64,000 nucleotides of DNA from Bactericera cockerelli (lineage: Eukaryota > Arthropoda > Insecta > Hemiptera > Triozidae), in contig CM044964.1 of the NCBI GenBank assembly GCA_024516035.1, forward strand, positions 23,744,929 to 23,808,928, read 5' to 3'. Shown in pieces: positions 30,501-39,735 of the stretch. The translations under genes and the position numbers were made by a program. The stretch's first letter is position 1, and the number at the start of each line of letters is the position of its first letter. A model generated the notes under the pieces. That model saw only the letters and a list, made by a program, of their open reading frames with translations, did not search any database and was not told where the DNA came from.

Positions 30501-30952
30501 AGATAGATAGATAAAAAAAAAAGTTGAAGTATCTATTGTATAATAGTTACAAAGTGAGTAGGATTGACAATATAATACTTATAACTATTGTGATACAGTT
30601 AAAATTTCAACGACAGAGATAATTTTCAAACAAAAATAAGACATTGAAAATAAAAAATAAATTACCTACGATAGGAAATATTTCCGTACCTACCTATATG
30701 ATAAAAAAAAATCCGACTTCCCCATCCCCACAGTTATGTTGGTTACAACAACATAACACACTATCATGTAATAACTCCTAGCCAGCATAGATGGTAAATA
30801 AATTCAATCCATAGGAAAAATAACAAATAACCACATATAGTTACCTAGAACACCACTAAAAAGCCACAACCACTTACCACAGACGGTGGAAGCCAGGCTC
30901 GGGCATTAGGAAAATGATTTGGGGGAGCTACCACATGAACTAGACACTGGTA
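30501..30952. other. No gene recognised
   Basis: AT-rich, apart from the repeat I scrap at about 30715-30775. Confidence 0.35.
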
Positions 30953-31160
30953 GTCAAGTGGTTAACGCGCTAATCTGTTAACCCAGGTAGCGTAGGGATC
31001 CGTAGGTTTGAATCACACCCAGTGCATGAATTTTTCCTCATTAGTTTGATTTTGTGACCGCATAATAAGACTCTGAGAGTTAGGTGCTAGAAAATGCTTT
31101 GAGCACTAACCTCGCCTGGTGGTTACCTTCCACTAAAGAGTATAATTATTATTATAATTA
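30953..31160 (+). mobile_element. SINE-C copy, full length
   Basis: ACTGGTAGTCAAGTGGTTAA head, tail AATGC-TTTGA-GCACT with one stem change, then AACCTCGCCTGGTGG and ATTATTATTATAATTA. Confidence 0.87.
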
Positions 31161-31552
31161 AAATGGGATTTATAGAGTCGCTTCTTCAGTATCTAAAGAG
31201 TTTAAGTTTGTTTACCATGCCAAATATTATAATAATATATTAATTATTCTAGAAATGTATGATGATTTTTATTGTGAAAGAGCTAGGATTTGAGAATCTC
31301 TTTTTCTTTTTCGTCTAAAGTACTGGAGTTCCTCAGCAGCGGCCACGCCTGGTAGATATAGACGTAGATGAAAATAATTAACCTAAGAGACGTGTCGGAA
31401 TAAATAATCATCACCAATAATTACAATAATACCTATTTTCCACGAGTGGATATTTAATTGAAACCTGCAGACTCGCGTGGCCTTCGAGAAAATTACGTCA
31501 TGAGACGTAGAAATTTTCTGGAATATCTCCTTCGAGGAAAACTTGACCATTA

Positions 31553-31617
31553 GTTATCAAAAATAGGTAGGATATACCTACCAATTTGTAATTGCCTTTA
31601 TTCAAAGGGTTTTGAGT
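31553..31617 (+). repeat. Left copy of a ~65-bp direct repeat around a SINE-C
   Basis: ATCAAAAATAGGTAGGATAT, then TGTAATTGCCTTTATTCAAA and GGGTTTTGAGTAA, is repeated at 31827-31893 with several substitutions. Confidence 0.75.
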
Positions 31618-31826
31618 AATAATAATAATAATAATACTCTTTCGTGGAAGATAAGCACCAGGCGAGGTTAATGCTTAACGCATTTTCTACCACGTAACCC
31701 TCAGAGTATTATTACCTATTATGTGTGGTCACAAACTCAAATTAATGATGAAAAATTCGTGCATTAGGTGGGATTCAAACCAACAGATACCTGGATTACC
31801 AGTCTGGTGCCTTAACCATTAATTAT
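31618..31826 (-). mobile_element. SINE-C copy between direct repeats
   Basis: The minus strand runs from a decayed head (GGTTAAGGCACCAGACTGG) and GGTTTGAATCCCACC to AATGC-GTTAA-GCATT and TAATAATAATAAT-type tail. The two ~65-bp direct repeats abut it on both sides. Confidence 0.8.
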
Positions 31827-31893
31827 CTATCAAAAATAGGTAGGATTTTCCACTATGTAATTGCTTTTATTCGAAGGACTTTATGTAAAAAGT
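31827..31893 (+). repeat. Right copy of the ~65-bp direct repeat
   Basis: ATCAAAAATAGGTAGGATTT, TGTAATTGCTTTTATTCGAA and GGACTTTATGTAA match 31553-31617. Confidence 0.75.
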
Positions 31894-31929
31894 TAAAAAA
31901 AAAAAAAAATATATAAAAAAATCTGTAAA

Positions 31930-32061
31930 GTAATATCAGTAGCTTGAGCGATAAGATGGCGGACTCGTATTCTGGAGGTCGGTGGTTTGAGTCCAGTATA
32001 TCAATCGGAAATATTACCAAGTTCACATTTGAGTCACAGTTGTGATTAACACAAAAATGAT
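31930..32061 (+). mobile_element. SINE-B copy, diverged
   Basis: ATATCAGTAGCTTGAGCGAT, GGAGGTCGGTGGTTTGAGTC and GATTAACACAAAAATGAT are kept. The middle linker differs from other copies. Confidence 0.7.
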
Positions 32062-32310
32062 CCCACCCTGTACATAGTACCTGAAGTAATGTTCACCAAA
32101 CAGATCCGGGTATGTTGTATCTAAAACGGGGAGATGGGTTTTTTAGTGGGTGTAAATCCCACACTCCTTATATAAGTGTCTTTTATTAAAGATTTTCCCC
32201 TATCTGACCACTAAAAAAGAAAAAAAAACCCCTGTACATGTTTGTACATAATGTACATAGTTACCTATAAGAAGGTCCTTAGTATCCTGATCCACCCAGG
32301 ACTAAGCTGG

Positions 32311-32337
32311 ATCTAGTCATCTGTCAGATGACTAGAT
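32311..32337. repeat. Perfect palindrome, 13-bp arms, 1-base centre
   Basis: ATCTAGTCATCTG, T, CAGATGACTAGAT. The arms match exactly. Confidence 0.95.
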
Positions 32338-32560
32338 TAGCGGCCGTTGACACCAACATGGAAGAATAAGATAGCATCTAGACAATAATCTAGACTTATA
32401 ATATTTATTTTTTTTGCTAGAAATGATAATACGCTGGAGTATGACAAGACAATAGGCAATGACATTAAAACTCCGGCTTGTCTCGGAGTGTCAAATAACT
32501 TCCTCGCAACCCTGTAAGAAATGTTAGTTGTCATATTTATGTTAAGTTAAAGAAAAGTCT

Positions 32561-32756
32561 GTCGCGGTAGCTCAGTGGTGAAGGCGGCACTCTGTGAATC
32601 CAAAGTTTCTTGAGTTCGTGTGTTCAAAACCCAGCCGGGACATGACAAGTTATCCTCCCATTTGGGATTTTTAACACATAATTATGTGTCTTGGGCTTAC
32701 TACTAGAATAATGGGACTTAGTAGTCCTAATCAGGCAGTATAAATATAAATAACAC
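32561..32756 (+). mobile_element. SINE-D copy, full length
   Basis: TGTCGCGGTAGCTCAGTGGT head, decayed B box (TGTTCAAAACC), TGACAAGTTATCCTCCCATT junction and GGCAGTATAAATATAAATAA end. Confidence 0.87.
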
Positions 32757-32784
32757 TTAGTGAATGACACTCAAATACAAACTA

Positions 32785-32868
32785 CTGAATGTGGTTAAGG
32801 CAAAGGCACTAGTCTGGTAATCCAGGTATCTTGAGGATCCTTTGGTTCGAATCCCACCCAATGCAAGA
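32785..32868 (+). mobile_element. SINE-C head only
   Basis: CTAGTCTGGTAATCCAGG, AGGATCCTTTGGTTCGAATC and CCACCCAATGC; the tail is missing. Confidence 0.7.
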
Positions 32869-32963
32869 AATGTTACCCATTTAGATACCTATAACCTATA
32901 GGTCTATATTTGACAGTAAATTTTGAATAGATAATAATAACAGAAAAAGAGCATTAGCACGAT

Positions 32964-32995
32964 TAAAATACTCTAAATTTGTTTAGAGTATTTTA
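32964..32995. repeat. Perfect 14-bp hairpin, 4-base loop
   Basis: TAAAATACTCTAAA, loop TTTG, TTTAGAGTATTTTA. AT-rich and perfect. Confidence 0.95.
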
Positions 32996-33044
32996 GCCTT
33001 ACTCTCCATTTTATTCTTTCACTTTGCCGTTTCCCTAACCTATT

Positions 33045-33151
33045 TGGGGTTGGCATTGTTCAAACTGTTCCTCACGGTTGAGGTTGGTTGGTTCTGGTAC
33101 TCGTATAGTTTACGGCTGGTTGTCTTTCCCAACACCACCCAGGGTTGGTGT
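33045..33151 (-). mobile_element. SINE-H 3' end
   Basis: On the minus strand the end runs through GGGTGGTGTTGGGAAAGACA, ACCAGCCGTAAAC and CAACCTCAACCGTGAGGAAC to GCCAACCCC. Head and body are missing. Confidence 0.6.
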
Positions 33152-33257
33152 TATTATATTCTGCTTGACAAAGAGGTAGTACCTAGGTATCCCATGAATA
33201 AAGGTGGCATAATATCGATGTTTCACGTGTCCTCAGAGAGACAATCTTAGTATAACC

Positions 33258-33470
33258 GTGCATTGGTAGTCAAGTGGTTCAGACACTCGTCTTATAATCC
33301 AGCTAGTGTAGGGATCCGTTGGTTCAAAACCCAGCCAGTGCATTAATTTTTTCTCATTGATTTGAGTTTGTGACCACATAAGACTCTGAGGGTTAGGCGG
33401 TAGAAAATGCTTTGAACATTAACCTCCCTCGCCTGTTTGTTACTCTCCACTAAAGAGCGTTATTAATATC
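33258..33470 (+). mobile_element. SINE-C copy, full length, abutting a coding fragment
   Basis: GTGCATTGGTAGTCAAGTGG head, tail AATGC-TTTGA-ACATT and AACCTCCCTCGCC, ending CGTTATTAATA. The coding fragment begins within ten bases of its 3' end, so the SINE may have inserted into, or been joined to, that element. Confidence 0.85.
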
Positions 33471-33473
33471 TTA

Positions 33474-33924
33474 GTATTTAGCCCTGGAACCACCGGGTTT
33501 ATGTCCTGAAAATATATCGAGACCCGATGGAATTACAATCGTGCCATGGTCCAACGGGCAGATTTTGGTATGGGATGCTACATGTAGCGATACCCTAGCA
33601 CCCTCAAACCTCCCGCTTACCAAAAGTAATGCTGGAGCAGCCGCAGAGAGAGCATGTGTAAACAAACATAGAAAATATCTGCATCTAGAACAACAGAATT
33701 ACATTTTGAAAACTTTTGCTATTGAAACAATGGGGTCGATGTGTAAAGAAGCTAAACAATGGCTAGAAGAACTAAAAAGATCAATTGTAAAAAAAACTGG
33801 AGACCTAAGATCGGGAAATTATTTGCTGCAACAAATAAGCCTTGCAGTTCAACGAGGCAATGCTGCAAGCGTTTTGGGTTGTCATCCTAAAGATGATCTT
33901 CTTAAGAATGTTTTTTATGTTTAA
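33474..33924 (+). pseudogene. C-terminal domain of an RT-associated multicopy protein (RPDG...WDATC family), 5' truncated
   Basis: One frame is open from next to the SINE-C end to a TAA at 33922-33924 and gives about 145 residues. It begins LEPPGL, has SRPDGITIVPW and then GQILVWDATCSDTLAPS, GAAAERA, FAIETMG, KTGDLRSGNYLLQQISLA and QRGNAASVLG. From memory of the family, this arrangement matches a domain at the C-terminal end of reverse-transcriptase-like proteins that are multicopy in many invertebrates. The RPDG and WDATC signatures and spacing suggest a nuclease-like core, but its activity is not known to me. The frame has no stop, so decay is recent. No RT is upstream: a SINE-C and a SINE-H end lie there instead. 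TAATAAA at the stop also supplies an AATAAA polyadenylation signal. Confidence 0.7.
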
Positions 33925-34140
33925 TAAAATATATAAATATAAATATCTTTACTTAGATTCGGAAGCAATCATTTCTCTGATGGCAGGCAGAGACAGACGC
34001 AAGCGGTAAGATGATAGATACGCCTAGCTGTGGCAGTCAGACAGTATCTCACTGATCTGCTGATAGAGTATGCCACTGACTGGTGAGTTATGGTTCTGGC
34101 GGCTCATGTTGTCTCACTTTTAATGAGGTTAACATTAGAC
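33925..34140. other. 3' flank of the coding fragment; nothing recognised
   Basis: Starts AAAATATATAAATATAAATA and then becomes unique-looking sequence. It could be the 3' UTR of the fragment. Confidence 0.3.
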
Positions 34141-34291
34141 TACCGACCTCAGTAGCTTGATCAATAGGGCGGCGGGCTTGTAACCCGGAGGTCGGTGGTT
34201 CGAGTTCCAAAATTGCTAAAAAGAAATTTCAGCGTGAGTTTCAGCATGCAGTTGTGATATCACGAAAGTGATTAGGTAACATAAATAGGAT
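34141..34291 (+). mobile_element. SINE-B copy, rearranged middle
   Basis: TACCGACCTCAGTAGCTTGA, GTGGTTCGAGTTCC, then an insertion before TTTCAGCGTGAGTTTCAGC and ATATCACGAAAGTGATTAGG. Confidence 0.8.
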
Positions 34292-34726
34292 AGCTGTTTT
34301 TAATTCTTTTATTTTTTTCTTCTTCTTCTTCTTCTTCTTATTTTTAATGAGGTTTAAAAAACTAATATAACTAAACATTACATTTTAATCTGTTATACAT
34401 TACAAAATAAAGTTGTCTTCTAGGATTCAACCTACGGCCGCTTGGCTTTTTCAAAAGGGCTCCTTCAAAAACCCTTTAGTGTCCACCACGATTAAACTTA
34501 ATGTAATCCTATTTTATAATTCGGCCCTTAATATTGATTTCGGCCCTCAACCTCAGCCGCCCTCATACCGTGACCCAACTTTGGTTGAGGCATGGCCCAG
34601 TACAGTGATACATATAATGTGCTTGTTGACAATGACCGGAATTGCAATACGTATACTTGTATAGATTATCCCAGCATTGCTGTTTGTTGTAGCGGTTACC
34701 ACAGGAGATCACAAGATTCGAAAATT
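34292..34726. other. No gene recognised; (CTT)n and a MITE-like end
   Basis: A TTCTTCTTCTTCTTCTTC run lies at 34318-34338. ATCCTATTTTATAATTCGGCC at about 34505-34526 matches the MITE-like cluster near 22 kb. Confidence 0.4.
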
Positions 34727-35034
34727 ACGTATGTATGTATGATTTATCTGTGGTGAAGCAATAGGCCTCTTCACAATTCTTCTGGGTAGCGTATCATTAC
34801 TAAGAGCCTAATTTACTTTTAGAATTATTCTATTACATTAATTTCTTTTTATTCTGGTAATGCCGCCACTGGTCGTTACTCATACAAGTAACTACTCATT
34901 TTTCCTCACGAGGTATCAGTGGACCCCGAACATCCAAGTACAGAGCAGAAAAATTCCTACCCTGCTGGTGATCTAACCCAGGTCACCATACGTGCAATGC
35001 CTAGCGCGCTAACTCACTCGGTAACGGTGACTAC
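34727..35034 (-). mobile_element. SINE-E subtype with a longer 3' end
   Basis: The minus strand begins AGTAGTCACCGTTACCGAGT and carries GGTTAGATCACCAGCAGG, CTCGTGAGGAAAAATGAGTA and CCCAGAAGAATTGTGAAGAG, then GCCTATTGCTTCACCACAG. The latter end matches 52.2-52.3 kb and differs from the standard E tail. Confidence 0.75.
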
Positions 35035-35042
35035 TGAGATTA

Positions 35043-35282
35043 TCTATACTTATAAAAGAGAGTTTCACTGACTGACTGACTCACTCAATGATTCATCACT
35101 GTTTCTCCGAACTGGTAAGTCCTAGAAAGCTGAAACTTGGTAGGTAGCTTTGTCTTATAGTTTAGATGTGCAATAAGACGGGATTTTTCGAAATTCCCAC
35201 TACAACACCTGTCATTGGCAAAAAAGGATTTTTTGCTTTGCGGGCCATGCCTCGGCCCGCAAAGCGGGCGACAGCCCGCTAG
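35043..35282 (+). mobile_element. Short nonautonomous Helitron
   Basis: Starts TCTATACTTATAAAAGAG and ends CTAG, with a GCGGGC-GACA-GCCCGC hairpin just before the end and no TIR. It sits between A (35042) and T (35283), the A/T target of Helitrons. The copy at 53235-53478 is inverted and about 90 % identical by eye. It encodes no Rep/helicase. Confidence 0.85.
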
Positions 35283-35845
35283 TGATTCATATTTTCTCAT
35301 TTATTTATTATTATTACTTTTATTTTTATCATAGAGTTTAATGTAGGCTGAGCAAGGGACTGAAATGAATGAAACGGTCAGAGTTGTGGCTGTGGAGCAA
35401 AGCATGTCAACCAGTGAACCAGTTCTCCTCGCCTGAACAAGTGCCTAGGTCAATAGTCAGCTTAACCCGTGCCTGCTTAACTTGGCTGGTTTTAGTCAGC
35501 TTATAGCACCGAAAAAGGTAGAGTTAGATATTCCTTGCACAAAGTATGAGATGCAGTTCTCAATTTCTGATGACGATTTTTTTAAAAATAATAAGTAGTT
35601 TATTTATTTATTTTCTTTATAAAGAAACATTTATACAAAGGTACTTCTCCTAAGCTTTGAAGAGCTTCTAGTAAAGAAGATTGCAAGTAAAGTTGACTAT
35701 GTAATAAATGATCAGTGTTTTCTACGTATTTTATGATGATGGAAATGTTGATGACGTATTAGTCAACTTAGCACCAATCTTACAAGTTATCTTACAAGAT
35801 ATTCCTCCCAAAGTATGAGATAGAGTTCTGAAAACGATTGCAATT
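35283..35845. other. No gene recognised
   Basis: Unique-looking sequence without a supported frame. Confidence 0.4.
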
Positions 35846-36050
35846 CTGGCTGGGGGACTATAAACAGGGAGTAGACCAGCAGTCTGGTTGGGGGACTATA
35901 AATAGGGAGTACACCAGCATTTGCTTGGTTCTGAGGACCCTTGTCAATTATTAGCCTCGTTGTAAAGACAGTGGTAGAAGTGCTGAGTCATTACTCCACT
36001 GTCTGGCTACCATCGGTCACGATGACGCCACCCTATGGTGATATTATACT
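35846..36050 (+). repeat. Repeat J: two minisatellite units plus body
   Basis: GGCTGGGGGACTATAAACAG occurs twice (second copy GGTTGGGGGACTATAAATAG), then TTGTCAATTATTAGCCTCGT, GACAGTGGTAGAAGTGCTGA and GATGACGCCACCCTATGGTG as at 20.1 kb. Confidence 0.78.
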
Positions 36051-37026
36051 ACGTATTTGATGGTGATGAATTTGATGGTCAATGTTGCTGAGTTAATGAT
36101 AACAATACAAGAACCTTGGTCGTTAGGAAACTATTAGAATTACCTGGAAGTGTTTTGTGTACTAGAAACAAACTAATGTGACGGATCTACAGAACATCAT
36201 GGGGTTTCCGGAATTGAACTAATGATGGTTTCATCAACAGTTCTGGTAAAATGAAGAGATCTTAAGGTTTTTCCAACTTGTTCAGATAGCATACAGCTAA
36301 TGGTTACATATTCTCCTGAGAACCAATGTGTTCACCTGTGTATTTCAGGCTACTTGTATAGTCAAATTTGGTTGTAAGAGAACTAAAGGGACCGGAAAAT
36401 TTATAAAGCTTTTTACACTTCATACTTGACGAGGTCACACTTCAAGAATTAAATTCTGTTCCGTAAAGAAACTTTACGAATTGATTTTTAATGTCATTTG
36501 TCAAGTGAACTGCCACACATGTTCTTCCATTTTCACTAGAGCTTATTGTTTATTAGAATGAATTAGAGAAAACCGAAAGACACAAGAAAATTAATTGAAT
36601 TCATAAAAAATATTTTTTTTTTTAAATTTTTTGTTTACATTTTCAATATGAACGTTTGAGTGGCAGTTCAAACGATTTCCCTTTGAACTTCAAAGGGAAA
36701 TCGTAAAGTGAGTTGTAAAGCTTTATGAAACGAAAATACTTTGCATTTAGCTTTCCGTAATTTGTCACAGGTTTATCTTATAAAATGGTTAATTTCCCTT
36801 ATAAAGGAGTATTTCTGACCCAGAAATGTTTCTCATTATATCCAGGTTTGACTGTATTAAAATCTATCTTAAGGCTGTTCTTCTGACCCTACAAAACGTT
36901 CTTCAGACTTGGTCCTGAGGAGACAATTGACTCCTTTGAGCTTCAGCCCTAACCATATTAGACATCGGAAGTATTGTGTTCTTTCTTGTAAAAAAAATAT
37001 TTTTTTGCTCCGATTTTTTGTGTGAA
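36051..37026. other. No gene recognised; one perfect palindrome
   Basis: About 1 kb of unique-looking sequence. The palindrome at 36672-36704 is listed separately. Repeated AGAAATGTTTCTCATTATATCC-like AT-rich phrases give no gene. Confidence 0.4.
36672..36704. repeat. Perfect palindrome, 16-bp arms, 1-base centre
   Basis: ACGATTTCCCTTTGAA, C, TTCAAAGGGAAATCGT. A smaller inverted pair (CGTTTGA...TCAAACG) lies immediately to its left. Confidence 0.95.
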
Positions 37027-37097
37027 AAGATGAGTGTTTCACAGCTTTTTTTTATTTTTCTAGCCATGAAACAGGAGCTACTGTCGACGCTTGTGCT
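37027..37097 (-). mobile_element. SINE-F 3' end only
   Basis: The minus strand gives AAGCACAAGCGTCGACAGTA, GCTCCTGTTTCATGGCTAG and AAGCTGTGAAACACTCATC, the last ~70 bases of SINE-F. Confidence 0.75.
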
Positions 37098-37157
37098 TTA
37101 ACCATACTGCTAGCTTTTGAGCTTCTCTTTTTCTTTTTTTATTCTGTCTTATTCCGC

Positions 37158-37447
37158 TTAACACGTTCGTTACCGAACGGCCACATGTGGCCGTTATCAA
37201 AATTTTAACGAGGGACCGAAACACACATGTGGCCGTTATCAAAATTTTACCGAGGGACCGGACATCCATATATGGCCTTTTTGAGGTAGGTTGTTAGTAT
37301 TAGAACAGATATAGGATCGATTCTTGTACAAATACGATGCCAAATATGCAAAAAAAAATCATTTTGGTACCCAGGATGCAACAGCGACTTTACCGCCTGG
37401 TCCCTACGTAAAACTTGAAAAAATTGGCTTGGTAACGAACGTGTTAA
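37158..37447. mobile_element. piggyBac-like MITE with TTAA target
   Basis: TTAACACGTTCGTTACC (37158-37174) is inverted perfectly as GGTAACGAACGTGTTAA (37431-37447), so the 13-bp TIR is flanked by TTAA on both sides, the piggyBac hallmark. Inside, ACATGTGGCCGTTATCAAAA and TTTTACCGAGGGACCG repeat about twice near the left end, a subterminal direct repeat that could be a transposase-binding array. There is no transposase. Confidence 0.85.
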
Positions 37448-37455
37448 ATAGGGTC

Positions 37456-37625
37456 GACGTTGTTTAACCTCATGGTTAAGGTTGGTTGGTTTTGACACAT
37501 TTTTTGCCCTTCCTAACGCCAACGATTCTATTTGATTTAACGTCCTGGATTAGGACGGCCGTTTTACCCTCCATTCGCTGGGAATCGTACCAGCTACCCA
37601 CATTAACCTCACCCAACCTGCTAGC
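37456..37625 (-). mobile_element. SINE-H body and 3' end
   Basis: Minus strand: GGTTGGGTGAGGTTAATGTG, GGTAGCTGGTACGATTCCCA, GGAGGGTAAAACGGCCGTCC and GTTGGCGTTAGGAAGGGCAA, then CCATGAGGTTAAAC. Head missing. It starts just outside the right TTAA of the MITE. Confidence 0.78.
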
Positions 37626-37802
37626 TTTGACCAATAGGTTTCAATTGCATGTGTAGGTAATTAACTGCGCGGCTATAGGGCTAATGGATATCTTTCGACA
37701 CAAGGCCGCCGGTATCAATCTCATACCAACTTTTACTAGATTGTGGAATCCACATCACCTACAATCCAGCTCGATCTGTGTAGCTTTAACTAACTTTTGT
37801 GA

Positions 37803-38020
37803 TGAGTATAGTATTTTATTGAAGTTCTGAGTGCTTTGACTTATGAGTATGGTATTTTACTGAAGTTCTGAGTGCTTTGACTTATGAGTATAGTGTTTTA
37901 TTGAAGTTCTGAGTGCTTTGACTTATGAGTATAGTATTTTATTGAAGTTCTGAGTGATTTGCCTTATGAGTATAGTATTTTTTTGAAGCTCTGAGTGCTT
38001 TGACTTGTGAGTATAGTATT
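37803..38020. repeat. 41-bp minisatellite, about five units
   Basis: GAGTATAGTATTTTATTGAA, GTTCTGAGTGCTTTGACTTA and T repeat head to tail with few changes. Confidence 0.92.
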
Positions 38021-38030
38021 TTATTTTATT

Positions 38031-38109
38031 GGGTGGAATTCGAACCAACGGATCTCTACGCCACCTGGATTACCAGACTAGTGCTTTAACCACTTGGCGA
38101 CCAGTGCAC
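38031..38109 (-). mobile_element. SINE-C head only
   Basis: Minus strand: GTGCACTGGTCGCCAAGTGG, CTAGTCTGGTAATCCAGG and GGTTCGAATTCCACCC. It follows directly on the 41-bp satellite. Confidence 0.75.
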
Positions 38110-38745
38110 GGTCCTTTACCATAATTTTATTATTATGATGGGCCTAGTAGTGATTGTTATTAAACACCTCAGCTAGGTGTGTAGGACGCCCTATAGGAAA
38201 AAGAGACAGCGTTAAGTGTGTCTACAGTCACTTCTCCAGCCAAGAGACTGCATTTATCGATCAGAATTGCACAAATCCGAAACATATGGCATCCGACATT
38301 GGAACAATTTTTTGCTTCTTTTAACCTAGAGCTATGGGACGGACTTTATTTTTCTGGTGTTTTTTTTCCCAAGGAGACAGAGGCAGACTTGCTGGATAGA
38401 TTTTCGATACAAAAAAATCATGTGTAAAAAAAATATCTCCATTTCAAGGTAGTTTAGTCATTCGGTAGTGAATAGTGAAGTTTCAGACTAGAGGTATGGG
38501 GTGTGTTGACTATGTTTGCTTTGCTTTTATCGAGACACTAACTATGACTGTGTCTTAATGGTGATGGATGTATGTGTATATATACTTTATGATATATGTA
38601 TGTGTTTAAGTATAATATTGTATACGATATACTGAGATTGATAGAAAAAAATCAGCTCCGTGTTTTAGAATATTTCTGGATACAGACAGATATATTTTTT
38701 AGGTAGTTGATCGCATTTTATCTGAATACACCAACAAATGTGAAA
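38110..38745. other. No gene recognised
   Basis: A 69-codon frame at 38218-38427 has unremarkable composition and no recognised motif. I do not call it a gene. Confidence 0.35.
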
Positions 38746-38883
38746 ATACTCATTGACATTAAACCTCACCCAGCCTTGGTAGGGCCAGAAAAATCAGCCT
38801 TTAAGGCAAGAAATACTAGCCAACTTTGATAAGTCTACGTACTACAGGTAGTATTCACAACCGTTACGGCACGGAAGCCGCTA
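38746..38883 (-). mobile_element. SINE-H copy, head and part of the body
   Basis: Minus strand: GGCTTCCGTGCCGTAACGG, TGTGAATACTACCTGTAGTA, GGCCCTACCAAGGCTGGGTG. The B-box region is damaged. Confidence 0.7.
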
Positions 38884-38977
38884 ACAAATCTCAATATTTT
38901 ATATACATTTCCTTTGCGATCTGGGAACAGATGTATAATTGTATAACTAGGGTATAACAGATGTATATAATTGTATA

Positions 38978-39105
38978 ACGGAAGAGAATGCCGTTGGCAT
39001 TAGCACCGCCCTTGATCAAGTTTTGTTTTCTTAATTTTATTATCTATGTATGTATATATTCTATGTCATTATTTTGTAAATAAAACTTGATTGAACTTGT
39101 GTTGT
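38978..39105 (+). mobile_element. LINE-type tail B copy
   Basis: GGAAGAGAATGCCGTTGGCA forms hairpin AATGCC-GT-TGGCATT, then AGCACCGCCCTTGATCAAG and TTTGTAAATAAAACTTGATT with an AATAAA signal. The same tail is at 52056-52192. Confidence 0.72.
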
Positions 39106-39188
39106 AGGGTAAGATTTTCGATACAGATCGCACAGTTAGAGATAAGATCCTCGCTTATCATTCAGAAGATTGGTACTAGATTTTTTTT

Positions 39189-39735
39189 TAAGATGAGTGT
39201 TTCACAGCCTTTTTTATTTCGTAGCCATGAAACAGGAGCTAGTGTAAACGCTTGTGGTCTGTGTTGTAGCCTGCCCATCCCGTATTATACCTCCCCTCTG
39301 ATGGGCGAGAAGTGACACAATATTCCTATTTTTTTTTTTTTATATTTTTTTTTGGTTTTTAACGTCGCTTTCAACTGCATGGTCATATCACGACGGGGGT
39401 GTTACCCTCCATTCGCAGGAAACTCACAAACCTGCTACCCACATTAACCTCACCCAGCCTGGGTTGGGCCGGAATGCCAGCATCACGAAGTCTTCACCTC
39501 GCTGGACGTTGCTTAACTTCGGTGATCCAACGAGAACCGGTGCATTCAACACGCCATCGACGCTGGCATATTCCTATTTAGGTGCTGGGTCAACACGCGA
39601 GCGCACCGGAAGGTATCCCTTACAAACAATTGTAACCAAACTAAGAATACAAATTTTTGTCGCCACGGGGGATCGAACCCGGGACCTTCCGCAAGGCAAG
39701 CGAGTGCTTAACCACTGAGCTAATCGCGCGCTCTG
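39189..39735 (-). mobile_element. SINE-F copy split by a 5S-SINE
   Basis: The body and tail lie at 39189-39331 and the rest, including the tRNA-Gly-like head (GCGCGCGATTAGCTCAGTGG, CTTGCCTTGCGGAAGGTCCC, GGGTTCGATCCCCC), at 39568-39735. The interruption is the SINE-G at 39332-39567, so SINE-F is the older insertion here. Confidence 0.9.
39332..39567 (-). mobile_element. SINE-G: 5S rRNA-derived SINE nested in SINE-F, with target duplication
   Basis: On the minus strand the head reads CCAGCGTCGATGGCGTGTTG, AATGCACCGGTTCTCGTTGG and ATCACCGAAGTTAAGCAACG, very like the start of 5S rRNA including its internal control region. The shared body (CGGCCCAACCCAGGCTGGGT, GGAGGGTAACACCCCCGTCG) and an A tail follow. 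ATATTCCTATTT at 39320-39331 and 39568-39579 is the 12-bp target duplication, and falls inside the SINE-F body. Confidence 0.93.

Noticed and set aside
35085..35300. A 71-codon minus-strand frame
   Set aside because: It lies inside the Helitron and has no Rep or helicase motif.
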